The notes beneath the pieces were generated by a model. The model had not been told where the DNA came from. It made no database searches and saw only the letters and a program-made list of their open reading frames with translations. Both the position numbers and the translations under genes were made by a program. From Clostridia bacterium (GTDB taxonomy: Bacteria > Bacillota > Clostridia > Oscillospirales > Acutalibacteraceae): DNA of 64,000 bases. Shown here piece by piece: positions 40,199 through 49,091 of the stretch (position 1 is its first letter; each line of letters starts with the position of its first letter). Where the stretch lies: the NCBI GenBank assembly GCA_017465505.1, contig JAFTWB010000024.1, positions 1 through 64,000 of the forward strand, written 5' to 3'.

Positions 40199-42004
40199 AT
40201 GGCAATTAAAGCACCTATTTCAAACGATACTGAATTAAATGAATTGATGAATGATGTGAAGTCAGGAAAAATGCAGTTACCTGAATTTCAGCGTAGCTGG
40301 ACATGGGATGATAATCGACTAAGAGGTATTCTAGCCAGTTTATCTCAGGGATATCCTATGGGTGCCATTATGCGTCTGCAATATGGGAACGAAGATATTA
40401 AGTTTAAATATCGCCCTATTGAGGGAGTTAAATTATCTGGGATTACACCTGAGCATCTGGCATTAGATGGTCAACAAAGATTGACTTCAATTTATCGTTC
40501 TACAATATCAAAAGATCCTGTTGAAACTAAAACAGATAAAGGCAAGGAAATAAAAAGATATTATTATTTAGATATTAATCTTTGCTTAGATGAAGATGCT
40601 GATAGATTTGATGCTGTAAAGTCAATACCCGACGATAGAAAAGTTAAGACTAATTTTGATAGAGATATTATATTGGATGTTTCGACTCGTGAGTTGGAAT
40701 ACGAGAACGAGATGTTTCCGCTAAATATAATTTTTGATAGCAATGAACGTGAAGATTGGGCAGACGGTTATAAAGAGTATTATAATTATTCTCCTGACTA
40801 TAAAGCTAAATACAAAGCATTTAGAAAGGAAATTCTCGACACCATCACCCAATATAAACTACCGGTTATTACATTGGATAAATCTACACCGAGAGAAGCA
40901 GTTTGTAAGGTGTTTGAAAACGTTAATACTGGCGGTGTTCCTCTTACTGTATTTGAACTTGTTACTGCGATGTTTGCAACATATGAATTTGATTTGCGTA
41001 AAGATTGGGATGAATGTAAACGAAGCATTTGGGGCAAGGATGAACAACTTAATACAGATGTTATGTACGGAATAGATGAAACTTCGTTTTTGACAGCAGT
41101 AACACTGTACACAACATATCTTGGTCCAACTATGACTACTTGTAAGAAAAAAGATGTACTTGCACTAAAATACGAGGACTATCAAAACAACAAAAAAGCT
41201 TTACTCGAAGGTTATAAATTAGCAAGAAAATTCCTTTTCAGTCAATATGTATTTCGTAAAAGAGACTTGCCTTATACAACACAATTAATTCCGTTAGCTG
41301 CGATATGTGCTGTGATAGGTAAAAGTGAGTTTGATAAACCTAAAACCAGAGAAATATTAGCACAATGGTTTTGGTGTGGTATTATGGGCGAAATGTATGG
41401 TGGTGCTAATGAAACAAGATACGCAAATGATATCGAGGATGTTGTAGCTGCAATCCGTCAACAAGAAAGTTTGAATCGTACAATTAGTTCAGCCTACTTT
41501 TCTGCAACAAGACTTATTTCACTACAAACTAGAAATAGTGCCGCATATAAAGGAATTATGGCACTTGTTTACCGTGAACAATGTCGTGATTTTGTTAAAG
41601 GCACAACAATGGATATTGTTAAAAGTATGGATGAAGCTCCAGATATACATCACATCTTCCCAGAAGCATATTGTATAAAACAAGGTTACAAGCGTGAGCG
41701 TTGGAATTCTATCGTTAATAAAACTCCGTTACTTCCTGAGTCCAATCGCTCTATAGGAGGTTATGCACCAAGTGTATATAGTAAGAATGTTTTAAAAGTA
41801 GCGGAAATTGACGAAGATACATATAAAGAACGTATTGAATCTCACTTGATTAATTACGATTATTTCATTAAAGATGATTTTGATTCGTACTTTGTTGATC
41901 GTGCGAAAGCTTTGTTAGCTATCATAGAAAATGCTATGAAAAAGATGATATCGGATAAAGCATCAGAGCAAACTATACAGTTGTATGGTCAATCACTAGA
42001 GTGA
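40199..42004 (+). CDS. DUF262/DUF1524 nuclease (GmrSD-like), probable phage-defence protein
   Basis: The 601-residue protein joins a DUF262 domain, with QLPEFQRSW near 24-32, LSQGYPMGAI near 51 and the nucleotide-binding DGQQRLTS near 90, to a C-terminal DUF1524 HNH-type nuclease with DIHHIFPEAYC near 481-491 and a following asparagine-rich LLPESNRSIGG. Fused GmrS-GmrD-type enzymes are type IV restriction systems cleaving modified phage DNA; other single-chain members are also defence genes. It stands alone with its own promoter. The ATG at 40199 follows GAGGGG. The target modification cannot be read from sequence. Confidence 0.85.
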   Translation: MAIKAPISNDTELNELMNDVKSGKMQLPEFQRSWTWDDNRLRGILASLSQGYPMGAIMRLQYGNEDIKFKYRPIEGVKLSGITPEHLALDGQQRLTSIYRSTISKDPVETKTDKGKEIKRYYYLDINLCLDEDADRFDAVKSIPDDRKVKTNFDRDIILDVSTRELEYENEMFPLNIIFDSNEREDWADGYKEYYNYSPDYKAKYKAFRKEILDTITQYKLPVITLDKSTPREAVCKVFENVNTGGVPLTVFELVTAMFATYEFDLRKDWDECKRSIWGKDEQLNTDVMYGIDETSFLTAVTLYTTYLGPTMTTCKKKDVLALKYEDYQNNKKALLEGYKLARKFLFSQYVFRKRDLPYTTQLIPLAAICAVIGKSEFDKPKTREILAQWFWCGIMGEMYGGANETRYANDIEDVVAAIRQQESLNRTISSAYFSATRLISLQTRNSAAYKGIMALVYREQCRDFVKGTTMDIVKSMDEAPDIHHIFPEAYCIKQGYKRERWNSIVNKTPLLPESNRSIGGYAPSVYSKNVLKVAEIDEDTYKERIESHLINYDYFIKDDFDSYFVDRAKALLAIIENAMKKMISDKASEQTIQLYGQSLE

Positions 42005-42046
42005 TTTGATATATAATTGTTTTTTGACCAACCTATGCAAAAAAAT

Positions 42047-42086
42047 AAAACCGCCACCTTAGAACTTAATCTAAGATGGCGGTTTT
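42047..42086. terminator. Bidirectional terminator between the DUF262 gene and ssrA
   Basis: Arms AAAACCGCCA/TGGCGGTTTT extended by an inner CTTAGA/TCTAAG pairing, with T-runs on both strands; it ends the nuclease gene and the opposing tmRNA transcript. Confidence 0.88.
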
Positions 42087-42159
42087 CTGCTTTGTATCAG
42101 AGCATCACCTTGACGGCAAAGCCGCCGCTGAAAAAGTAGGTGTTCGTCCAATACTTGTT

Positions 42160-42506
42160 TGGTGGAGATGGCGGGAATCGAACCCGCGTCCGAAAATCGA
42201 TTGCCACGGCTTTCTACGAGTGTAGTTGTTGTATTAAAAGTCCCTTTAAGCTCTCCCAACAACAGGATAGCTCTCAGGCAAGCCTCATATTGATGACAAA
42301 GGCTGAGGCAAGCCTTTGTTCACCTTTACCGCTAGTCGACGCCTTATCCTGAGTCGCGGTTATCTCAGGTAAGACGAGCTGCATCAAGCAGCTAAGGCAA
42401 CTTTATTGTTGTCGTTTGTTTTTAAGTTTGCAGTTTTTAAAGCGTGACCTGCAACCGCTACCCGCTTACCGAGGGTCACAACCCCCGTCGAAACCAGTGC
42501 ATCCCC
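42160..42506 (-). ncRNA. ssrA: Transfer-messenger RNA (tmRNA)
   Basis: The minus strand starts GGGGATGCACTGGTTTCGAC and ends with a T-arm (GGTTCGATTCCCGCC) and ATCTCCACCA, the two halves of the tRNA-like domain. The internal reading frame after the resume codon gives the tag ANLKTNDNNKVALAA followed by TGA, ending in the usual ALAA. tmRNA with SmpB rescues stalled ribosomes and tags the products for proteolysis; smpB is 0.4 kb upstream on the same strand. Length is about 347 nt. Confidence 0.97.
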
Positions 42507-42588
42507 ATATATTGCAATGTCTTACGACATTGCAGTGATATATCATATTTGATGATGCAAAGCGATATATTTGCTTACGCAAATATAT
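42507..42588. repeat. Modular palindromic repeat abutting the tmRNA 5' end
   Basis: Two hairpin modules, TGCAATGTC-TTAC-GACATTGCA and TATATTTGC-TTAC-GCAAATATA on the complementary strands, are joined by a GATATATC/TGATGATGCAAAGC linker. This style of chained palindromes with TTAC loops is a dispersed repeat type I associate with Clostridia genomes. No clear sigma-A promoter for ssrA is visible in it. Confidence 0.6.
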
Positions 42589-42590
42589 TT

Positions 42591-42872
42591 TTAATTAAGC
42601 ATTCCCAAAACCTCGGCACCTACGCCTGTGAGAATTAAAATAACAAAAAGAATTGCTACAATAATATAACTACAGAAATAAGAACGAGCAAAACTGCGTC
42701 TGTTGATATTACTTCTGTTGAAGGAAAATATAATGAGAAGTATAAAACCTACAACGGGAATAGAAAAAAGCAGAGTATAGCCGAAATACGCCCAGGCGCT
42801 GAGAGGTCTTAAGTTTGAGGGTAAATCCTGAATTTTAATATCCACAGATTTACCGCAATTGTTACAATTCAT
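42591..42872 (-). CDS. Zinc-ribbon membrane protein (93 aa)
   Basis: The N-terminus NCNNCGKSVDIKI has one half of a zinc ribbon, followed by two hydrophobic segments (AYFGYTLLFSIPVVGFILLIIF and YIIVAILFVILILTGVG in two pieces of a short hairpin). This architecture is common in uncharacterised Firmicutes proteins. Read in the same direction as smpB and ssrA and lying between them. No function assigned. Confidence 0.6.
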   Translation of the reverse strand: MNCNNCGKSVDIKIQDLPSNLRPLSAWAYFGYTLLFSIPVVGFILLIIFSFNRSNINRRSFARSYFCSYIIVAILFVILILTGVGAEVLGMLN

Positions 42873-42917
42873 ATTATATCCTCCTTTTGATTAAAATATA
42901 AAATGTAATAAAAAATT

Positions 42918-43382
42918 TTACCTTTGATTTTCTTTCATTGCCCTTTCGATGTCACGTTTTGCCGTACGTTTTGCGGCGTCCTCACGCTTATCGTAAAGCT
43001 TTTTACCTTTACAAAGACCTACCTCAACCTTTACTCTGCTGCCTGAAAAGTAAACAGACAGAGGAATAAGGGTATAGCTCTGCTGCTTTGTAAGAGAAAA
43101 GAGCTTTGTAATCTCCTTTTTATGCATAAGGAGCTTTCTGACTCTTAAGGGGTCTTTGTTAAAAATATTGCCCTGCTCATAGGGTGAAACGTGCATACCG
43201 TTGACGAAAATCTCGCCGTCAACAATAGAGCACCAGCTATCCTTAAGGTTAAGAGCACCCTTGCGGATGGACTTTACCTCTGTGCCGAAAAGCTCAATAC
43301 CTGCTTCCATTTTCTCCTCCACGAAATAGTCGTGGTAAGCTTTTTTATTCTGGGCAACGATTTTTACACTTGCCTTTGTCAC
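42918..43382 (-). CDS. smpB: SsrA-binding protein SmpB
   Basis: SmpB binds tmRNA and delivers it to stalled ribosomes. The 154-residue sequence has the family start [23 protein letters not shown] over residues 9-31, [17 protein letters not shown], the [18 protein letters not shown] core and the basic C-terminal helix [14 protein letters not shown]. Its stop and start codons overlap recR by 4 bases, and ssrA lies downstream on the same strand. Confidence 0.97.
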   Translation of the reverse strand: MTKASVKIVAQNKKAYHDYFVEEKMEAGIELFGTEVKSIRKGALNLKDSWCSIVDGEIFVNGMHVSPYEQGNIFNKDPLRVRKLLMHKKEITKLFSLTKQQSYTLIPLSVYFSGSRVKVEVGLCKGKKLYDKREDAAKRTAKRDIERAMKENQR

Positions 43383-43981
43383 ATTTCACTCCTGCCTTCC
43401 AATGCTTTTGTAAGGGTTACTCCGTCGGCATATTCAAGGTCGCTTCCCACAGGAATACCAAAGGCAAGGCGTGTAACCTTGATTCCAAGAGCTTTCAATA
43501 GCTTTGAAAGGTACATCCCTGTAGCCTCGCCTTCAACTGTAGAGTTTGTGGCGATAATAACTTCACTGATATCCTCGTTATTGACTCTGGCTAAAAGCTC
43601 TTTGATGTAAAGCTCATTAGGGCCAATGCCGTTTAAGGGAGAAATGGCACCGTGAAGCACGTGATAAGTGCCCTTATACTCTCGTGTATTTTCGATAGCA
43701 ATGGCATCCCTTGGAGTTTCCACAACACAGATAACAGAGTGATCTCTGTTTGCACTTCGGCAGACAGGACACTGCTCGGAATCTGAAAAATTACAGCAGA
43801 TACTGCAATACTTAATCTTTTCGTGAGCCTCCGTTATAGCTGTGGCAAACTCCTCTGCCTCTGCTTTTGAAAGGCCGAGAACGTGATAAGCAAGCCGCTG
43901 AGCGGTTTTGCTGCCGATACCCGGCAAGGACTCAAACTGCTCAATAAGCTTGGTTAAAGGTACTACGTTATATGCGTCCAT
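43379..43981 (-). CDS. recR: Recombination protein RecR
   Basis: RecR acts with RecO/RecF in gap repair. The 200-residue protein has the helix-hairpin-helix [20 protein letters not shown] (about 12-31), the four-cysteine zinc finger [18 protein letters not shown] (about 57-74) and the Toprim domain [14 protein letters not shown] with [11 protein letters not shown]. Its start overlaps the ybaB stop. Operon order dnaX-ybaB-recR is standard for Firmicutes. Confidence 0.97.
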   Translation of the reverse strand: MDAYNVVPLTKLIEQFESLPGIGSKTAQRLAYHVLGLSKAEAEEFATAITEAHEKIKYCSICCNFSDSEQCPVCRSANRDHSVICVVETPRDAIAIENTREYKGTYHVLHGAISPLNGIGPNELYIKELLARVNNEDISEVIIATNSTVEGEATGMYLSKLLKALGIKVTRLAFGIPVGSDLEYADGVTLTKALEGRSEM

Positions 43982-44340
43982 CAGAATAAACCGGGGATGT
44001 TAAGACCGCCAAGACCGCCGGAAATAGCACCCAGCTTCTCTTCTTTTTCCTGATTTGCTGCTCTTAAAGCTTCGTTAACTGCTGCAAGAACAAGGTCAGA
44101 GAGCATTTCAACATCTTCAGGGTCAACTACATCTGCTGAAATCTCGATAGACTTAACTTCCATTTTGCCTGTTGCAACAACCTTAACTGCGTTGCCGCCT
44201 GCGGTTGCACTATATTCTTTAGCCTCCAGCTCTGCGGTGGTAGCCTCTAAATCGCTCTGCATTTTCTGTGCCTGCTTGGCAAGGTGCTGAAGGTTAGTTG
44301 CTCCGCCTGAGCCGTAGCCCTGAGGTAATCTTGCTTTCAT
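43981..44340 (-). CDS. YbaB/EbfC nucleoid-associated protein
   Basis: A 119-residue DNA-binding protein of the YbaB family: a helical [21 protein letters not shown], the [24 protein letters not shown] strand region around 48-71, and [21 protein letters not shown]. Family members form dimers that bind DNA like tweezers. Between dnaX and recR as usual. Confidence 0.94.
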   Translation of the reverse strand: MKARLPQGYGSGGATNLQHLAKQAQKMQSDLEATTAELEAKEYSATAGGNAVKVVATGKMEVKSIEISADVVDPEDVEMLSDLVLAAVNEALRAANQEKEEKLGAISGGLGGLNIPGLF

Positions 44341-44374
44341 AGTTATATCTCCTTTGAATTTAACTTTTTTAACT

Positions 44375-46090
44375 TTAATTTTCTATAATTTCTACGTCGC
44401 TGTCTTTAAGCTCTGCTACAAGCTCCTCAAGAGGGTCTTTCTCCTCTTCTTTCTTCTCTGTCCGCTTATATGGGCCGAGAATGTAGCGCTTGCCTGTAAT
44501 TTCCTGAACGGCGTTTCTCAAATTTTCACGCTGGTCAGATTTTTGCAAAAGCTTAAAGGGAATGTCCGTTTTTGCGTCAATAAGCAGGTAATCTCCGCTG
44601 GCATAAGCGGTTGTACCTTCAAATGAGGAAGCAATAACTCTGGAGTACTGCTTGAGGTTTTCCACAACCTCAGGCCAACTCTTAAGAGGAGTTGCTTCTT
44701 TCATAATCGCCTGCATATCCACAGGCTCACGCCTTAAAACTTGCTGAGGTCTTTGAGGCTTGGGATTTTCCGGTTTTACCTCTTCCCTTTTAACCTCCGC
44801 AGGCTTGGGAGTTCTGAGATTAGCAGGGGTTACTGCTTCTTTTTTATCAGCTTCAAGTGGCTTTGTTTCCTCTTTGATTTCTGCCTTGACTGCTACCTGT
44901 TCAGGCTCTGCGTAAGTTACAGGAGGAGGATTTGAAGAAAGAATCTTCACTGTTTTTTCCAAAGCGGAAATACGATTAAGTAACGACTCCATTGAGGCGT
45001 CCAAATCGGGAGCGCTTAACTTAACAAGGGCGATTTCCAGCTCTGTGCGGTTGTCATTACCCTTACCCATTCGCTCTGCGGCTCTTGCTAAAACATCCAT
45101 TGCGTAAACAATGTCAGCCAGAGTAAGAATCTGAGCCTGATCGAAAGCGATTTCAAACTCACTGTCGGAAAGAACAACCAAGTCCCTGGGATTTCTCACG
45201 GATTTTATCATCATAAGTGAGCGGTAGTGATTGATTATTTCGTCACAAAGCTTCTGCATATCCTTAGACTCATTATGAAGCTTATTAAGGGTAGAGAGAG
45301 CTCGCTCGGTGTTTTTATTTACACAGGAGCTTACAATATCCAGTAAGCTTTCCTTGCCGGCAAGGCCTGCGGCACGACGGACAACATCGGCGTCAACACT
45401 TGAGGCAATGCCGATACATCTGTCAAAAAGCGAAAGGGCGTCACGCATTGCGCCGTCTGAGATAACAGCAATAAGCAAAGCAGCTTCGTCTGTGACTGTG
45501 ACATTTTCAAGCTCTGCTACATACTTTATACGGTTTGCCACTGCCTGAGGCTTAATTCTGTGGAAGTCAAACCTCTGACATCTGGACATAATAGTGGCAG
45601 GAAGCTTGTGAACCTCAGTGGTTGCAAGAATAAAGATAACGTGAGCAGGCGGCTCTTCAAGGGTTTTAAGGAGAGCGTTGAATGCTTCGTTGGTAAGCAT
45701 ATGAACCTCGTCGATAATGAAAACCCTGTAACTGCCTCTCTCGGGAGTATATGAAACCTTTTCAATAACATCCCTGATATCATCAAGGCGACGGTTAGAG
45801 GCGGCGTCCATTTCGATAACGTCAAAAATCTCGCCGTTTTCAATACCTTTGCAGATTTCGCACTGGCAACAGGGGTCGCCATCCACAGGGCTGAGGCAGT
45901 TAACCGCCTTACTGAGGATTTTTGCACAGGTAGTCTTACCTGTACCACGAGTACCTGTGAAAAGGTAGGCGTGATTCACTCTGCCGCTTTTAAGCTCATT
46001 CTTAAGGGTGACAGTAACCTGAGGCTGACCTACAACATCGTCAAAAACCTTGGGTCTGTACTTTCTGTATAAAACTCTGTAAGTAGACAA
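44375..46090 (-). CDS. dnaX: DNA polymerase III subunit gamma/tau
   Basis: The clamp-loader ATPase. The 571-residue protein has Walker A GTRGTGKTT near 46-54, zinc ligands CCQCEIC near 73-79, the DEVHML Walker B and the SRC motif near 165 (arginine finger), followed by a proline/lysine-rich linker (about 390-470) and a C-terminal tau-like domain. First protein gene of dnaX-ybaB-recR-smpB. The SRP RNA gene lies directly upstream, a conserved linkage in Firmicutes. Confidence 0.97.
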   Translation of the reverse strand: MSTYRVLYRKYRPKVFDDVVGQPQVTVTLKNELKSGRVNHAYLFTGTRGTGKTTCAKILSKAVNCLSPVDGDPCCQCEICKGIENGEIFDVIEMDAASNRRLDDIRDVIEKVSYTPERGSYRVFIIDEVHMLTNEAFNALLKTLEEPPAHVIFILATTEVHKLPATIMSRCQRFDFHRIKPQAVANRIKYVAELENVTVTDEAALLIAVISDGAMRDALSLFDRCIGIASSVDADVVRRAAGLAGKESLLDIVSSCVNKNTERALSTLNKLHNESKDMQKLCDEIINHYRSLMMIKSVRNPRDLVVLSDSEFEIAFDQAQILTLADIVYAMDVLARAAERMGKGNDNRTELEIALVKLSAPDLDASMESLLNRISALEKTVKILSSNPPPVTYAEPEQVAVKAEIKEETKPLEADKKEAVTPANLRTPKPAEVKREEVKPENPKPQRPQQVLRREPVDMQAIMKEATPLKSWPEVVENLKQYSRVIASSFEGTTAYASGDYLLIDAKTDIPFKLLQKSDQRENLRNAVQEITGKRYILGPYKRTEKKEEEKDPLEELVAELKDSDVEIIEN

Positions 46091-46118
46091 AGCTCCACCG
46101 CCTTTCCGTAATAAAAAA

Positions 46119-46281
46119 ATGCAAGCTTAACAGTCATTTACATAAGTGAACGACAGACTTACTGTATCGCAACAAGAGAACTACTTAATGCTGCTCGGTT
46201 CCCCGCCTGACATGGTTCGCAGACCTTGATCGTACAGGGCCTGCCGCTCGCTTATATAAACGAAAGCAAATAGCTTGCATT
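46119..46281 (-). terminator. Closing stem of the SRP RNA precursor, with U-tract
   Basis: AATGCAAGCT (46272-46281 complement) before the RNA pairs with AGCTTGCATT after it (46119-46128), and the second arm is followed by TTTTTTTA on the minus strand. The whole precursor thus closes into a terminator-like stem. Confidence 0.55.
46139..46257 (-). ncRNA. ffs: Signal recognition particle RNA (small bacterial type)
   Basis: The minus strand carries the SRP core GAACC-ATG-TCAGG and GGGAACCGAGCAGC (apical loop and the symmetric/asymmetric loops that bind Ffh). The 5' side (ATAAGCGAGCGGCAGG) pairs with the 3' side (CTGTCGTTCACTTAT), giving one long hairpin without an Alu domain. Position upstream of dnaX is the expected one. 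Ends are estimated from the pairing. Confidence 0.88.
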
Positions 46282-46328
46282 CATTTGTGATTTGACCAAA
46301 TATGCAAACTGCGTATCAAATCTTAGAT

Positions 46329-46357
46329 ATTATACCACAGCTTTAAATTAAAAGCAA
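46329..46357 (-). promoter_or_regulatory. Promoter of the SRP RNA gene
   Basis: On the minus strand TTGCTT (46352-46357), 17 bases, TATAAT (46329-46334), placing the start about 40 bases before the closing stem. Confidence 0.7.
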
Positions 46358-46458
46358 TAGGATTTTTCATCAGATTTTGTAAAAGAATTTAATTTTTATA
46401 TAGGAATTTGAAAATGAGTGTGCTATAATTATTAAATACATATTTATGGGAGTAAATT

Positions 46459-47298
46459 ATGAGAGAGATTTCTGCTGAAAAAATTACTGAAGTTATTAAA
46501 AGACTTTGTATTGAGGCAAACTGTATACTGCCTCAGGATATGAAGTCCTGTATAGAAAAAAGTCTTGAGGCTGAGCCTTTTCCCACTGCACAAGGTATTC
46601 TCAGGAAAATAATTGAAAATTACAATATCGCCGAAAACGAGCACAAGCCTGTTTGTCAGGACACAGGTGCGGCTTGTGTTTTTCTTGAAATTGGTCAGGA
46701 CGTGCACATAAACGGCAACTTGCAGGACGCAATCAACGAAGGTGTGCGTCAAGGGTACAGAGATGGTTTTCTCAGAAAAAGCATTGTAAAAGACCCTCTT
46801 AACAGAGTAAATACAAATGATAACACCCCTGCTATGATTTATTATGACATTGTAGAGGGTGAAAAAATCAGAATCACCCTTGCTCCAAAAGGTTTTGGTA
46901 GTGAGAATATGAGCCGAATCAAAATGCTCAAGCCATCTGACGGTGTTGACGGGGTTATTGATTTTGTGGTAGAGGCTGTGGAAAAAGCAGGCTCTAACCC
47001 CTGTCCGCCTATTGTTGTAGGTGTGGGAATCGGCGGCACTTTTGACAAATGTGCTCTTCTTGCCAAAAAGGCTCTTTTAAGAGAAGCCGACAGTGAAAAT
47101 CCCGACCCCTACTACGCTGAGCTTGAGAAAACACTTCTTGATAAAATCAACGCTCTGGGCATTGGGCCTCAGGGCTTTGGCGGCAAAACCACTGCTCTTG
47201 CGGTAAATATTGAAACCTTCCCCACTCATATCGCAGGACTGCCTGTGGCCGTTAACATAAATTGTCACGTTACACGTCACGTTACGGAGGTAATATAA
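46459..47298 (+). CDS. Class I fumarate hydratase, alpha subunit
   Basis: The iron-sulfur subunit of a two-part fumarase/tartrate dehydratase: CQDTGAACVFLEIG near 67-80 with the first cluster Cys, NTNDNTPAMIYYD, PKGFGSENMSRIKML and GVGIGGTFDKCALLAKKALL near 190-209. Fe-S dehydratases of this type interconvert fumarate and malate. The beta subunit gene begins at the next base, and malic enzyme follows, supporting a C4-acid role over tartrate use. Confidence 0.9.
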   Translation: MREISAEKITEVIKRLCIEANCILPQDMKSCIEKSLEAEPFPTAQGILRKIIENYNIAENEHKPVCQDTGAACVFLEIGQDVHINGNLQDAINEGVRQGYRDGFLRKSIVKDPLNRVNTNDNTPAMIYYDIVEGEKIRITLAPKGFGSENMSRIKMLKPSDGVDGVIDFVVEAVEKAGSNPCPPIVVGVGIGGTFDKCALLAKKALLREADSENPDPYYAELEKTLLDKINALGIGPQGFGGKTTALAVNIETFPTHIAGLPVAVNINCHVTRHVTEVI

Positions 47299-47865
47299 AT
47301 GGAAATCAGAATCACTTTACCTCTTACTCAGGAAAAGCTCAGGGCTCTCAAAGCAGGCGACAGTTGTCTTTTAAACGGTGTTATGTATACAGGCAGGGAC
47401 GCCGCCCACAAAAGACTTTTTGAGCTTATTAAAGAGGGCAAGGAGTTGCCCGTGGACATTAAGGACAGTACCTTTTATTTTGTTGGCCCTACCCCAAAGA
47501 AACAGGGTGAAGCAATCGGCTCGGCAGGGCCTACAACATCATACAGAATGGACGCTTACAGTCCCGCTCTCATCGCTTTGGGACAGACAGGAATGATTGG
47601 CAAAGGTACACGAAGCGAGAGTGTTATTGAAGCTATGAAAACCTATGGTGCGGTATATTTTGGTGCAATTGGCGGTTGCGGTGCTTTGCTTTCCAAGTGT
47701 ATAAAAAAATGCGAGGTTGTTGCCTACGAGGATTTGGGCACTGAGGCAATTCACCGATTAGAGGTTGAGGATTTCCCCGTTGTGGTGGTTATAGACTCTC
47801 AGGGAAACAATCTTTACAAAACAGGACGAGAGACTTATCTTAAGAGCGTTATGGAGGATAAATAA
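47299..47865 (+). CDS. Class I fumarate hydratase, beta subunit
   Basis: The 188-residue partner of the alpha subunit: GDSCLLNGVMYTGRDAAHKRL near 21-41, GPTTSYRMDAYSPALIALGQTGMIGKG in two parts near 76-102 and the AIGGCGALLSK loop. The RBS (GGAGG) lies in the last codons of the alpha gene. TAATG overlap with the next gene indicates one transcript. Confidence 0.9.
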   Translation: MEIRITLPLTQEKLRALKAGDSCLLNGVMYTGRDAAHKRLFELIKEGKELPVDIKDSTFYFVGPTPKKQGEAIGSAGPTTSYRMDAYSPALIALGQTGMIGKGTRSESVIEAMKTYGAVYFGAIGGCGALLSKCIKKCEVVAYEDLGTEAIHRLEVEDFPVVVVIDSQGNNLYKTGRETYLKSVMEDK

Positions 47866-49037
47866 TGGATTACAGAAAAGAATCTTTGAAGCTTCACAAT
47901 CAGTGGAAAGGTAAAATTGAGGTTAAGGCAACAGTGCCTGTTACAAATAAAGAGGAGCTTTCTCTGGCTTACACCCCCGGTGTGGCAGAACCTTGCCTTG
48001 AAATCCAGAAGGATGTAAGCAAAAGCTACGAGCTCACCAGACGTCACAACCTCTGTGCGGTTATTACCGACGGCAGTGCGGTTTTAGGCCTTGGCAACAT
48101 CGGCCCCGAGGCCGGTATGCCTGTTATGGAAGGCAAATGTGCACTTTTCAAGGCTTTTGGCGATGTTGACGCCTTCCCTCTTTGCGTTAAGAGTCAGGAA
48201 GTTGACGAGTTTGTAAAGGCAGTGGAGCTTATCGCTCCATCTTTCGGCGGAATAAATCTTGAGGATATTTCTGCTCCAAGGTGCTTTGAAATAGAAAGAA
48301 AGCTTAAGGAAAAATGCGACATTCCCATTTTCCACGACGACCAGCACGGCACGGCAGTGGTTATTCTGGCAGGTCTTTTAAACGCTCTTAAGGTTGTGGG
48401 CAAGAAAAAGGAAGATGTTAAAATCGTCACAGTTGGTGCAGGTGCGGCAGGCATTGCCATTGTAAAGCTTCTTTTAGCTGTTGGCTTCAAGGATATTACA
48501 ATGTGCGACAGACAGGGTGCTTTATACAAAGGCTGTGAGGGTATGAACTGGGCTCAGGCTGAGATGGCAGAGCTTACAAACCCTGAGCAGACAGGCGGTA
48601 CTCTGGCTGAAAAATTAGTGGGTGCAGATGTTTTTATCGGCACATCCGCTCCCGGCATTGTTACCAAAGAAATGGTTCAGACTATGAACAGGGACGCAAT
48701 CATCTTTGCCTGTGCAAATCCCACTCCTGAGATTTTCCCTGACGAGGCAAAAGCAGGCGGTGCAAAGGTAATTTCCACAGGCCGCTCGGATTTTCCCAAT
48801 CAGATTAACAATGTACTGGCTTTCCCTGGAATTTTCCGTGGTGCTTTTGATGTAAGAGCCTCTGACATCAACGAGGAGATGAAGCTTGCTGCCGCTTATG
48901 CACTGGCAGAGCTTGTGGATGAAAAGGAGCTCAGCGAAGAATACATTATGCCTGCGGCTTTTGACGAGAGAGTAGGCAAAGCTGTTGCAAAAGCAGTAAG
49001 TGAAGCCGCCAGAAAATCAGGTGTAGCTAGAATTTAA
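47865..49037 (+). CDS. Malic enzyme (NAD(P)-dependent)
   Basis: Converts malate to pyruvate and CO2. The 390-residue short bacterial form has AYTPGVAEPCLEI with the catalytic Tyr, VITDGSAVLGLGNIGPEAGMPVMEGK in parts near 65-91, the metal ligands in FHDDQHGTA near 160 and the Rossmann loop TVGAGAAGIAIVKLL. With the two fumarase genes it forms a fumarate-malate-pyruvate route. Confidence 0.95.
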   Translation: MDYRKESLKLHNQWKGKIEVKATVPVTNKEELSLAYTPGVAEPCLEIQKDVSKSYELTRRHNLCAVITDGSAVLGLGNIGPEAGMPVMEGKCALFKAFGDVDAFPLCVKSQEVDEFVKAVELIAPSFGGINLEDISAPRCFEIERKLKEKCDIPIFHDDQHGTAVVILAGLLNALKVVGKKKEDVKIVTVGAGAAGIAIVKLLLAVGFKDITMCDRQGALYKGCEGMNWAQAEMAELTNPEQTGGTLAEKLVGADVFIGTSAPGIVTKEMVQTMNRDAIIFACANPTPEIFPDEAKAGGAKVISTGRSDFPNQINNVLAFPGIFRGAFDVRASDINEEMKLAAAYALAELVDEKELSEEYIMPAAFDERVGKAVAKAVSEAARKSGVARI

Positions 49038-49045
49038 TACGCAAA

Positions 49046-49080
49046 AAGCTCGGTTGAGAAGCCAATCTCAGCCGAGCTTT
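49046..49080. terminator. Bidirectional terminator
   Basis: Arms AAAGCTCGG/CCGAGCTTT with an inner TTGAGA/TCTCAG pairing between convergent genes. Confidence 0.88.
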
Positions 49081-49091
49081 ATTTGTTAATA

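Larger units (their letters stand above)
39100..42010. mobile_element. TnpV-bearing accessory island adjoining the ssrA 3' end
   Basis: Three small minus-strand genes with a TnpV-family protein (associated with Tn4451-type and other Firmicutes elements) and a divergent DUF262/DUF1524 nuclease lie between the TetR/hydrolase unit and ssrA. The 3' end of ssrA is a classic integration site. No recombinase and no second copy of the ssrA end were found, so the borders are inferred. Confidence 0.4.

Noticed and set aside
42160-42190. A second copy of the ssrA 3' end as attachment site of the 28.7-42 kb island
   Set aside because: Looked for the GCGGGAATCGAACCCGCG-type end near 28.6, 34.2 and 39.1 kb and saw none; the island may use other sites.
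42071-42262. Small minus-strand ORF inside the tmRNA region
   Set aside because: It overlaps the tRNA-like 3' end of ssrA and the terminator; the RNA explains the sequence.
44830-44850. A6 run in dnaX as a programmed frameshift site
   Set aside because: The run is not in the A-AAA-AAG phase needed for the E. coli-type slip and no stimulatory stem was seen.
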